A DNA stretch of 64,000 bases, from NCBI GenBank assembly GCA_015665455.1, contig JADFAD010000004.1:148527-212526 (forward strand), given 5' to 3'. A program made the position numbers and the translations under genes. Source of the stretch: Oceanospirillaceae bacterium. Its GTDB lineage: Bacteria; Pseudomonadota; Gammaproteobacteria; Pseudomonadales; Litoribrevibacteraceae. The notes under the pieces are model-generated. The model saw only the letters and a program-made list of their open reading frames with translations, was not told the DNA's origin and ran no database searches. Shown here one piece after another: positions 32,734 to 40,821 of this stretch (its first letter is position 1; each line of letters begins with the position of its first letter).

Positions 32734-34182
32734 ATGATACAACTTATGTGGTTTAGAAATGATTTAAGGATTCATGATAATCCGGCTTTAGCTGAAGCCA
32801 TGAAGTCCGGAACAGTGGTTGCTATCTATTTATTGGCGGAAGGCCAATGGGATAACCATTGTGTTTCAGAAGCAAAGCGATCACTTATTGTGCGTCAGTT
32901 GCATACTCTTGCTGAGCAATTGAATAATTTAAATATTCCGTTTTTTGTAAAACAATGTGAATTTTTTGATGAAAGCTCTAAGGTTTTGATTGATTTTGCT
33001 TTGGATCTCAAAGCAGAGTCCGTTTTTTTCAATCAAGAGTATGAACTGAACGAGAGTGTGCGAGATAAACAAGTTTCAAAGCATTTCATGATTCATGGTA
33101 AGAAGGTATTTTCGTACCATGATTCATGCATGATACCACCTGGCCAAGTATTGAATAAAAGCAATCAACCGTACAAAGTTTTTACTCCTTTTAAACAAGC
33201 TTTTCTATATGAGTATTATGACCAAGGTAGGCCCCTTAGTCCTGTTCCATCTCCTCAACGTTCATTACCCATGTCATCGAGCATTGAATTATTATCAGAG
33301 ATTAAATTAAATAATACATGGGATAAATATTGGCCTTGTGGTGAGAATGAAGCACATGAAAGATTAGATCGCTTTGTTGAAACCTCATTATCAAGATACC
33401 ATAAAGATCGTGATTTTCCTGCTTTGCCTGGTACCAGCACGTTGTCCCCTTATCTTTCTATTGGCGCTATCTCTACGACTCAATGCATGCGAACAATCAT
33501 GAGCAGGTCTGATTCGAAAGTCGAATCTATTTGTAAGGGCACATCTGACTGGATGGGTGAACTTATATGGCGAGAGTTTTATCGGCATTTATTAGTATTT
33601 AATCACCAGCTTTGTATGCATAAGCCTTTTAAACCTGAAACGGACAACTTACCTTGGAAGCACAACACCAAAGTTTTTGAAGCTTGGTGTGAGGGTCGAA
33701 CAGGTTTTCCTATTGTAGACGCTGCAATGCGTCAATTAAAAACTACAGGGTGGATGCACAATCGATTGAGAATGATTGTCTCCATGTTTCTTACCAAAAA
33801 TTTGTTTATAGATTGGCGTTGGGGAGAACAATATTTTATGGCAAATTTAGTTGATGGTGATTTTGCGTCAAACAACGGGGGCTGGCAATGGTCTGCGTCT
33901 ACGGGTGTTGATGCCGCACCGTATTTTCGAATATTCAATCCAATCAGGCAGTCCCAAAAGTTTGATCCTGACGGTAAGTTTATTAAAGCGTTTCTTCCTG
34001 AACTTAGATCGTTGGACAGCAAAGATATTCATGAACCGACTTCTTTCCAGATTCGAGCATTAAACTATCCCGAACCTATAGTTCACCTAGCAGACTCTGC
34101 AAAGCGAGCTAAACATTTGTTTAGAAGCTTAAATAATCACAATGAAAGTTCTTTTCTGGACGAGGTTGATATATCTGCATGA
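32734..34182 (+). CDS. phrB: Deoxyribodipyrimidine photolyase
   Basis: A 482-residue class I CPD photolyase that uses blue light to split cyclobutane pyrimidine dimers. The antenna-binding alpha/beta domain opens with MIQLMWFRNDLRIHDNPAL. The FAD domain has the conserved GRTGFPIVDAAMRQL at about 324-338, WRWGEQYFM, and the signature NNGGWQWSASTGVDAAPYFRIFNP near 375-400. The start has GAGGTG about 7 bases upstream. It lies immediately after the YbgA-like gene and overlaps the desaturase start by four bases. Confidence 0.96.
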   Translation: MIQLMWFRNDLRIHDNPALAEAMKSGTVVAIYLLAEGQWDNHCVSEAKRSLIVRQLHTLAEQLNNLNIPFFVKQCEFFDESSKVLIDFALDLKAESVFFNQEYELNESVRDKQVSKHFMIHGKKVFSYHDSCMIPPGQVLNKSNQPYKVFTPFKQAFLYEYYDQGRPLSPVPSPQRSLPMSSSIELLSEIKLNNTWDKYWPCGENEAHERLDRFVETSLSRYHKDRDFPALPGTSTLSPYLSIGAISTTQCMRTIMSRSDSKVESICKGTSDWMGELIWREFYRHLLVFNHQLCMHKPFKPETDNLPWKHNTKVFEAWCEGRTGFPIVDAAMRQLKTTGWMHNRLRMIVSMFLTKNLFIDWRWGEQYFMANLVDGDFASNNGGWQWSASTGVDAAPYFRIFNPIRQSQKFDPDGKFIKAFLPELRSLDSKDIHEPTSFQIRALNYPEPIVHLADSAKRAKHLFRSLNNHNESSFLDEVDISA

Positions 34183-35144
34183 AAGATCTAAAGGTTTCTT
34201 CTATTCGATTTTCTAGAAAAGCGATGTTAAGTGTAATAAATTGGTTTGATTCAAAGGCTAACGACCAGACTCAATCTATGCACAGTGGGCCTAACAGAAT
34301 TAATTGGGTTCGATGTCTACCTTTTATTTTTGTGCATGTTTGCTGTTTTGGCGCTATTTTTACTGGTGTCAGTACCACTGCTTTAGCTTTTTGTTTAATC
34401 TTTTTTTGGTTAAGAATGTTTTCGATAACCGCTTTTTACCATCGGTATTTTTCACATAAAAGTTTTAAAACAGGCCGATTTACTCAGTTTTTGTTTGCGG
34501 TAATGGGTAATTCTTCTTGTCAGCGTGGACCATTGTGGTGGGCATCTCATCACCGACGTCATCATAAGCATTCTGACCAAGATGAAGATTTACACTCTCC
34601 TATTTCAAATGGCTTTTGGTTCAGTCACATTGGCTGGTTTATGTCTGATTATGGCTTCAAAACTGATTATTCAGTCATTAAGGATTTAGTGAAGTATCCA
34701 GAACTTCGCTTCTTAGATAGATTTGACACTCTCGTACCAATTTTGTTTGCAGTAGCGACTTACTTTATAGGAGAGTTTATAGGGACTTATTGGCCTCAGT
34801 CCGAAACAAGTGGGTTACAAATGTTGGTCTGGGGTTTTTTTGTGTCTACAACTTTGCTTTTTCATGCCACTTTTACAATTAACTCTCTAGGTCATATTTG
34901 GGGTAAAAGACGGTTTAACACGAAAGATCAGAGTAGAAATAATTTTTGGCTCGCTCTACTCACATTAGGAGAAGGTTGGCACAACAATCATCATCGTTTT
35001 GCAGTGTCTGCAAGGCAAGGGTTTTACTGGTGGGAGATAGATGTTTCATATTATTTACTCAAGATTTTGAGCTTTTTTTGTGTGATTTATGATCTGAATC
35101 CAGTCCCCTTGCGTATATTAAAGGAAGGATCCAAAAACGGTTGA
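34179..35144 (+). CDS. Acyl-CoA / lipid delta-9 desaturase
   Basis: A 321-residue membrane di-iron desaturase. The three histidine boxes are HRYFSH, HHRRHH and HNNHH, in order. Four hydrophobic stretches flank them. ATGA overlap with the photolyase gene shows one operon. In this context the enzyme would alter membrane unsaturation in response to photo-oxidative stress. An electron donor is not encoded in the operon; the ferredoxin-reductase-like gene at 49947 serves a different desaturase. It may use a general ferredoxin. Confidence 0.9.
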   Translation: MKDLKVSSIRFSRKAMLSVINWFDSKANDQTQSMHSGPNRINWVRCLPFIFVHVCCFGAIFTGVSTTALAFCLIFFWLRMFSITAFYHRYFSHKSFKTGRFTQFLFAVMGNSSCQRGPLWWASHHRRHHKHSDQDEDLHSPISNGFWFSHIGWFMSDYGFKTDYSVIKDLVKYPELRFLDRFDTLVPILFAVATYFIGEFIGTYWPQSETSGLQMLVWGFFVSTTLLFHATFTINSLGHIWGKRRFNTKDQSRNNFWLALLTLGEGWHNNHHRFAVSARQGFYWWEIDVSYYLLKILSFFCVIYDLNPVPLRILKEGSKNG

Positions 35145-35169
35145 TTGAATCAAACTATGGTGCATTGAT

Positions 35170-35670
35170 ATGTCTAATAAAACAGTGCTTGAAGAATTAC
35201 TTGGACAAGACCCTATTGATTTACCCGAAAATAACTTCGCTCATCCCGAGCAGTTAATAGAAGATTTTAAAAACTTATTTCATAGCCTTAATAAAGATTA
35301 TTGTAATAAGAAAATAATCGAGCAAGTCTATGATGTAGATATGACCTTTCAAGATCCTTTTCATAAAATAGAGGGTTCTGAAGCATTTACTAAATACTGT
35401 GCTGATATGTATGAAAATGTAATTGCTTCTGGCTTTGTATTTCATAAACAAATGTTAAGTGAAAATGATGCATTTTTAACTTGGACTTTTTGTTATTCCC
35501 ATCCAAAGCTTAAAAGAGGTCGTACCATTTGTGTTGAAGGCTCGTCAGAGGTTCGTTTTAACAAAAAAATCTATTTTCATAAAGACTATTTTGATGGCGG
35601 AGCAATGCTATATGAGCACATCCCTTTTATTGGTTCGTTAATCCAAAAAATAAAAGGGCGAATTGTTTAA
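35170..35670 (+). CDS. NTF2/SnoaL-like protein
   Basis: A 166-residue protein with the cone-shaped NTF2-like fold expected from its pattern: an N-terminal helix (EQLIEDFKNLFHSLN), then YDVDMTFQDPFHKIEGSEAFTKYCADMYENV, then strands (LTWTFCYSHPKLKRGRTICVEGSSEVRFN) and a final basic helix. Members bind small ligands or act as isomerases. The family is common between desaturase and FAD-enzyme genes in sigma/ChrR loci. No catalytic residue can be named with certainty. Confidence 0.8.
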   Translation: MSNKTVLEELLGQDPIDLPENNFAHPEQLIEDFKNLFHSLNKDYCNKKIIEQVYDVDMTFQDPFHKIEGSEAFTKYCADMYENVIASGFVFHKQMLSENDAFLTWTFCYSHPKLKRGRTICVEGSSEVRFNKKIYFHKDYFDGGAMLYEHIPFIGSLIQKIKGRIV

Positions 35671-35718
35671 GTAATATTTATGTCTATATATTACAGGCAC
35701 AACTTAGGAATTATATGA

Positions 35719-36984
35719 ATGCGAAATAGACAAAGAATTGCAATAGTTGGCTCAGGTATTTCAGGGCTAACTGCTGCTTATTTATTAAGCAAAAAACATG
35801 ACGTTAGCCTATATGAAGCTAATGATTACCTTGGAGGACATACACATACTAAAAATGTCATGATTGATGGCAATTCTTATCCGGTAAATACTGGCTTCAT
35901 TGTATTTAATGATTGGACATACCCTAACTTTATCAAACTGATGGATCAACTGGGTGTTCAAAGTGAAGCATCTGACATGAGCTTTAGTGTTAAGTGTGAA
36001 GAAACTGGGCTTGAATATAATGGAACAAGCTTTAATGGTTTGTTCTCTCAGCGTCTCAATTTAATAACGCCAAGTTTCTTGAGAATGGTTTATGACATTA
36101 TCAGTTTCAATAAAAGTGCTGTAACAGAATTAAAGTTTGGAAACCTTGATGAGACGAAAACTCTGGGTAACTTTTTAATAGATAAGGGTTACTCGGATAA
36201 ATTTATAAAAAATTACATTGTCCCAATGGGCGCTGCAATTTGGTCTTCATCATATTCCGTGATTATGAACTTTCCGTTGAAGTTCTTCTTACAGTTTTTT
36301 CACAATCATGGGATGTTAAGTATTAATAACAGACCTGAGTGGCGTGTGATTTCCGGCGGCTCCCAATCATACATTGAACCACTAATTAAGACTTTTAAAG
36401 ACAATGTCCATTTGAATACTCCAATTAAAAAAGTAATTCGTAATTATAATGGCGTTGTCGTTGTATCTAGTGACGGAGTAGAGTCAGATTATGACCACAT
36501 TGTATTTGCGTGTCATAGTGATCAAGCATTAAAGATTCTTCATTCTCCTACCAAAGAAGAGAATGAGATACTTAGCTCTATTGTTTATAAAGATAATCAG
36601 GTTGTACTTCATACCGATATTCGCTTATTACCATCAAACAAACGGGCCTGGGCCAGTTGGAATTATCACATTTCAAGTGAATCTCATGCTGATGCGATGG
36701 TCACTTACAACATGAATATGCTTCAGAATTTTGACATCAAAAACGAAACACTTCTTGTAACGCTGAATAGATGTAATGAAATATCACCGGAAAAAATAAT
36801 ACAAAGCTATACCTACAGTCACCCTGTATTTAATGCGGTGGCTGTTGAAGCGCAACAGCGACACTCTGAGATAAGCGGCATTAACCGTACACATTACTGT
36901 GGTGCTTATTGGTTTAATGGATTTCATGAAGACGGTGTAAATAGTGCGTTAAGAGTTGCAAAGTATTTCGGTATAGAATTATGA
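35719..36984 (+). CDS. FAD-dependent amine-oxidase-like protein
   Basis: A 421-residue flavoprotein. IVGSGISGLTAAYLL near the start is the FAD-binding motif and ANDYLGGHTHT the second contact. The closing HYCGAYWFNGFHEDGVNSALRVAKYFG is the family's C-terminal FAD site. Such NAD(P)/FAD proteins paired with DUF1365 and a cyclopropane fatty acid synthase-like gene are a conserved trio, thought to modify lipid acyl chains. AGGA lies 9 bases before the ATG. It overlaps the next gene by four bases. Confidence 0.9.
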   Translation: MRNRQRIAIVGSGISGLTAAYLLSKKHDVSLYEANDYLGGHTHTKNVMIDGNSYPVNTGFIVFNDWTYPNFIKLMDQLGVQSEASDMSFSVKCEETGLEYNGTSFNGLFSQRLNLITPSFLRMVYDIISFNKSAVTELKFGNLDETKTLGNFLIDKGYSDKFIKNYIVPMGAAIWSSSYSVIMNFPLKFFLQFFHNHGMLSINNRPEWRVISGGSQSYIEPLIKTFKDNVHLNTPIKKVIRNYNGVVVVSSDGVESDYDHIVFACHSDQALKILHSPTKEENEILSSIVYKDNQVVLHTDIRLLPSNKRAWASWNYHISSESHADAMVTYNMNMLQNFDIKNETLLVTLNRCNEISPEKIIQSYTYSHPVFNAVAVEAQQRHSEISGINRTHYCGAYWFNGFHEDGVNSALRVAKYFGIEL

Positions 36985-37805
36985 GATCCGTTGGGTTCGA
37001 TCATTCCAATAGCGCTATTTATACTGGCACTATAAGGCATAGGAGGTTCCATCCTTCGAGTCATAATTTTAGCTATCCTATTTTTATGGTTTATTTAGAT
37101 TTGGATGAAATTAATGATTTATTTTCTTCTAAATGGTACTGCTCAATAAATAAAGCCAACGTAGTTACTTATCGTAGAGACGACTTCTTTGGAGACAACT
37201 CAAAACCTTTGAAAGAATCTGTTATTGAGTATGTATCGGAGTATCTGGAGGATATAGGTCAAGGTACTCCTCCTATTGTCAGTGTTCGGGGGTTAATGCA
37301 CCTAAGGTATGCTAATTTTGTATTTAATCCGGTTGTTTTTTATTACTGTTTTGATGCGTCCGACCGATTAGTTGCGATACTTTCTGAAATCACAAATACC
37401 CCCTGGGACGAACGCCACGTGTATGTTCACTCCTGTCTATCTGAGTCTGCTCCGTCAGGCTTAAAGAAAAATAAAAAATATGTATTTGAATTCGACAAAC
37501 AATTCCATGTGTCCCCATTTAATCCTATGAATATGTCGTATCGATGGGTATTTAGTTGCCCGGATGACGAGATTAAAGTACATATGACGAATACTATTTA
37601 CACAGGGGCAGGCATTGACAGTACCAGTGGTGTTACCCATTTTGATGCAACGCTAACTTTGGAAAAAAAAGATTTTAGTAAGAAATTACTACAAACATTG
37701 ATCCAATACCCATTTATGACCGTAAAAGTAGTATTAGGCATTTATTGGCAAGCGTTAAAGCTTTGGATTAAACGAATCCCTTTTTACGATCATCCAAACA
37801 CGTGA
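36981..37805 (+). CDS. DUF1365 family protein
   Basis: A 274-residue protein of the DUF1365 family. It begins with the characteristic IYTGTIRHRRFHPSSHNFSYPIFMVYLDLDE and carries RGLMHLRYANFVFNPVVFYYC and the ITNTPWDERHVY segment. The C-terminal third is basic with one hydrophobic segment (FMTVKVVLGIYWQALKLW). The function is unsettled; the family travels with the preceding FAD enzyme and with a CFA synthase, as here. Tight overlaps on the left and a 55-base gap on the right fit one operon. Confidence 0.92.
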   Translation: MRSVGFDHSNSAIYTGTIRHRRFHPSSHNFSYPIFMVYLDLDEINDLFSSKWYCSINKANVVTYRRDDFFGDNSKPLKESVIEYVSEYLEDIGQGTPPIVSVRGLMHLRYANFVFNPVVFYYCFDASDRLVAILSEITNTPWDERHVYVHSCLSESAPSGLKKNKKYVFEFDKQFHVSPFNPMNMSYRWVFSCPDDEIKVHMTNTIYTGAGIDSTSGVTHFDATLTLEKKDFSKKLLQTLIQYPFMTVKVVLGIYWQALKLWIKRIPFYDHPNT

Positions 37806-37860
37806 TAGGCAAGTCAATGCCAGTATAAGCAAATCTTTGAATAATATTAGAGGCTAAGTT

Positions 37861-39114
37861 ATGAGCATTACAATGGCTGTAGATCAAATTTCAATGATAG
37901 GGAAAGAGCATGTAACTGCGACCGCTCGTAAACTAGTCCTTCGCCATTTATCAAAATTACATACAGGCTCTTTAATTGTTATTGAAGATGACCAACGTCT
38001 ACATTTTGGAGAGCTATTGCCTTCTAATCATGACTTATACGCTGAGATGATAGTTAAAGATCCATCTTGTTATCTGGACATTCTTTTGGCCGGCACCATC
38101 GGAGCTGCGGAATCTTTTATAACGAAAGACTGGTTATCACCCGATTTGACATCCGTTGTTCGAGTCATGGTTAAAAACCTGAACGTAATGGATGATGTGG
38201 ATAACGGTTTTGCAAGACTTTCTCAACCGTTGAAGAAATGGTTTCATAAACGAAATCAAAACACACCAAAGGGGTCTCGACGTAACATCGCTTCTCATTA
38301 TGACTTAGGTAATAATTTCTTTAAGTTGTTTCTGGATGAAACAATGATGTATTCATCAGGAATATTTCCTAAAGCCGAGTCTTCACTGTTAGAAGCATCC
38401 GAACATAAATTACAAAGAATATGTGAACAACTTGATTTACAACCAGGAGACAAGGTCGTAGAAGTTGGTACTGGCTGGGGGGGATTTGCAATCTACGCGG
38501 CTAAAAATTATGGATGTCATGTAACCACAACGACCATTTCTGACCAACAATACAGACTCGCTAAAGAGCGTATCCAAAGCGAGAACTTGGTTGATAGAAT
38601 AACATTGCTTAACAAGGATTACCGGGAGCTTGAAGGGCATTTCGATAAACTTGTGTCCATTGAAATGATAGAGGCTGTCGGCTGGCAATTTTATGACACG
38701 TTTTTCAACAAATGCGCATCGCTGTTAAAACGTGACGGTCTAATGCTAATTCAGGCTATTACAATTACAGATCAACGTTTTGAAAAGGCTAAAGATGATG
38801 TTGATTTTATTCAAAAATATATCTTTCCTGGAAGTTGTATTCCATCGATACAAACGATAGTCACTTCGACAATGAATTCGTCAGATTTGAGGCTAATAAA
38901 GCTTGAAGATTATGCTGAACATTACGCAAGAACACTTAATGCTTGGTGTAAGCGCCTTTATGTAAACATAGATGAAATAAAAGGCCTAGGTTATAGCGAC
39001 GATTTTATTCGTATGTGGACGTTTTATCTAAGTTATTGTGAAGGTGGTTTCTTGGAACGATCAATAGGTGTCTCTCACATGCTGTTTGCTAGGCCTGACT
39101 GCAGATCAGCCTAG
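37861..39114 (+). CDS. cfa: Cyclopropane-fatty-acyl-phospholipid synthase
   Basis: A 417-residue SAM-dependent methyltransferase that adds methylene groups to unsaturated acyl chains of membrane lipid. The family-typical N-terminal helical domain precedes the methyltransferase core: NIASHYDLGNNFFKLFLDETMMYSSG at about 140-165, then VVEVGTGWGGFA near 200 and SIEMIEAVG near 277. The C-terminal YARTLNAWCKR... FYLSYCEGGF is also conserved. It is close to full length. Its position after a desaturase makes a two-step membrane change plausible. Confidence 0.93.
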   Translation: MSITMAVDQISMIGKEHVTATARKLVLRHLSKLHTGSLIVIEDDQRLHFGELLPSNHDLYAEMIVKDPSCYLDILLAGTIGAAESFITKDWLSPDLTSVVRVMVKNLNVMDDVDNGFARLSQPLKKWFHKRNQNTPKGSRRNIASHYDLGNNFFKLFLDETMMYSSGIFPKAESSLLEASEHKLQRICEQLDLQPGDKVVEVGTGWGGFAIYAAKNYGCHVTTTTISDQQYRLAKERIQSENLVDRITLLNKDYRELEGHFDKLVSIEMIEAVGWQFYDTFFNKCASLLKRDGLMLIQAITITDQRFEKAKDDVDFIQKYIFPGSCIPSIQTIVTSTMNSSDLRLIKLEDYAEHYARTLNAWCKRLYVNIDEIKGLGYSDDFIRMWTFYLSYCEGGFLERSIGVSHMLFARPDCRSA

Positions 39115-39142
39115 TTTTAAATGACATTAGGGACTTTATTAA

Positions 39143-39328
39143 ATGGCTATTTCTAAGACAGAAAATAATACCAAAACTCATACTCACGAGGTTATCCAAT
39201 ATGATCGAAGGTTACCTTGTAGGGGGTGCTTAAAAACATGCTCAAACTATACTGTATGTGATGGTAAGCCTTGGCGTATTGAATTGGATCAACAAACAGT
39301 GGTAAATCTCACAGAGGATGATCAATGA
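39143..39328 (+). CDS. Small cysteine-rich protein
   Basis: A 61-residue protein with four cysteines in PCRGCLKTCSNYTVCDGKPWR, spaced C-x2-C-x3-C-x5-C, which suggests a metal site. No membrane segment or signal peptide is present. It overlaps the following chelatase-like gene by four bases (ATGA), so the two are translated together. That pairing suggests a metallochaperone or a small redox partner. I do not recognise the family. Confidence 0.65.
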   Translation: MAISKTENNTKTHTHEVIQYDRRLPCRGCLKTCSNYTVCDGKPWRIELDQQTVVNLTEDDQ

Positions 39329-39705
39329 AAGGGTTAATCTTAGCTGCTCATGGAAGCAAAAAGATAACTTCAAATCAAGAAATTGTGAAATTATCGGAAC
39401 AAGTTTCGAATTCGCTCTCAATGGACTTTGATTTTGTAGATGTTGGTTTTCTAGAATTGGCTACGCCTAAATTACCTGAGTTACTTGTAGATATGATTTT
39501 AAGTAAAAGTGTGGATGAAATAACCATTTTTCCGTACTTTCTTGCCGCTGGTGTACATGTTTCTCAAGATTTACCTGAAATTATCAGTGATGTTCAATTA
39601 CGCTATCCTGCTGTAAAAATTAATGTTTTACCTCATATCGGTTCAACAGAATTTATGTCTAACTATATATGTGATTTCTTAAAGACATCATCGTCTTGCA
39701 CTTGA
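39325..39705 (+). CDS. CbiX-like chelatase domain protein
   Basis: A 126-residue protein of the short CbiX/SirB type. AAHGSKK near the start and FLAAGVHVSQDLPEII near 75 supply the two catalytic-type histidines (about His9 and His79) used by sirohydrochlorin chelatases to insert cobalt or iron. As a single-domain form it would work as a dimer. It is the last gene of the light-stress run. A link to tetrapyrrole or cobalamin metal loading under photo-oxidative stress is inference; the domain is certain, the metal is not. Confidence 0.8.
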   Translation: MKGLILAAHGSKKITSNQEIVKLSEQVSNSLSMDFDFVDVGFLELATPKLPELLVDMILSKSVDEITIFPYFLAAGVHVSQDLPEIISDVQLRYPAVKINVLPHIGSTEFMSNYICDFLKTSSSCT

Positions 39706-39784
39706 ACTGACACCTTAAACCCTTGTTTCATTTCTCAAATATCCATAATTAATAAATTCGTTTGATTTAAAACTCTTATACGAC

Positions 39785-40213
39785 GTGAGAACCTCTTTGG
39801 CCGTCGAAAACACTTCGACTATTTTGGCAACGCCAGCAGGGACGCAGGCTTCAACGGAGTTCACTGTTTTGAAGAAAATGTGGATTAATTTATATAAAGG
39901 ACCGTGTTTGTTAGCGTTGGTTTCTTTAATTGTTATTTATGTCTTTGGTTCGTTTATACCGGTTTACTTTTCTGACTCATTTTCTGCTTTTGTGTTTATT
40001 GAAGGCGCTAAAGAATTTGGGCCCTTGATCGGTTTAGTTTTGTATGGTGTGGCCGTTGTTTGGGGCGCATACAATTATTATCGTTACTGGATGTGGAGAA
40101 GGGGACAGGGTGATAGTTGTCGTACCTGTGGTTTTCTTGCTGTTCCTCGAAATGGAAAGCACTTAGGCACCTATTACAAATGCACATCATGCGGCAATCA
40201 TCAAAGTTTTTAA
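39785..40213 (+). CDS. Membrane protein with C-terminal zinc-ribbon-like motif
   Basis: A 142-residue protein with two hydrophobic segments, about 40-62 (LLALVSLIVIYVFGSFIPVYF) and 80-98 (LIGLVLYGVAVVWGAYN). The C-terminal part CRTCG (112-116) and CTSCG (133-137) form a likely zinc ribbon. The GTG at 39785 is the only plausible start before residue 32, and its ribosome binding site is poor, so the true start may be nearby. Function unknown. A strong terminator follows. Confidence 0.55.
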   Translation: MRTSLAVENTSTILATPAGTQASTEFTVLKKMWINLYKGPCLLALVSLIVIYVFGSFIPVYFSDSFSAFVFIEGAKEFGPLIGLVLYGVAVVWGAYNYYRYWMWRRGQGDSCRTCGFLAVPRNGKHLGTYYKCTSCGNHQSF

Positions 40214-40236
40214 CTTTGAACGGTCATATTTTAGAT

Positions 40237-40279
40237 AAAGCCTTGAAGGGCATGAATAGCATGACCTTCGGGCTTTTTT
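40237..40279 (+). terminator. Rho-independent terminator
   Basis: AAAGCC, TGAAGG and CATG pair with CATG, CCTTC and GGCTTT around AATAG, followed by six T. It ends the membrane/zinc-ribbon gene. Confidence 0.8.
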
Positions 40280-40345
40280 ATTCAATATTCGTTCGAGCTA
40301 GCAATCTTCGTTTTAACAATAATCATTAGATGAACAATACAGTGC

Positions 40346-40558
40346 TTACTTAAGAACAAGCTGAATTTCTTGGTTATCAAATGCAATGGTGTCGCCTGAG
40401 ACGAGCTTTTTACGCTTGCGGGTTTCTACTGCACCATTAACGGATACGAGCCCTTGATCAATAACACTCTTGGCTTCGCCACCACTGTCGACCATCGCTT
40501 CAAACTTAAGAACTTTGTATAGCTCAACAGGTTCTTTGGTGATGATTACTTCTCTCAT
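40346..40558 (-). CDS. ybcJ: S4 RNA-binding protein, YbcJ-like
   Basis: A 70-residue S4-domain protein, the same size as E. coli YbcJ. The pattern VELYKVLKFEAMVDSGGEAKSVIDQGLVSVNGAVETRKRKKLVSGDTIAF corresponds to the YbcJ RNA-binding core throughout. I start it at ATG 40558 with GAGCGA upstream. The frame is open further upstream but those residues are not family-like. It probably binds structured RNA; the target is unknown. It stands alone on the minus strand. Confidence 0.88.
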   Translation of the reverse strand: MREVIITKEPVELYKVLKFEAMVDSGGEAKSVIDQGLVSVNGAVETRKRKKLVSGDTIAFDNQEIQLVLK

Positions 40559-40821
40559 AGTTATTTCGCTCATTTCGAATACGTTTGTTGGCACCATTTC
40601 ATAATAAAGAAAAATGATTAGCAAGACATGTTTTGATTAAATATTTCGAACTTAATGAAACATTTTAAATCTTTATTCATTAGTTACTGAAAACCCAAAG
40701 GGTGAGCTTGAATCTGATATTCAGCGTTTCATCCAGATATCTACTATTTTCGTATATGGGTTTGGCAGTTTAAACCTGATGATTAATACTTTACTTAAGC
40801 CGTGCCGTGGGTCAATTTTAT

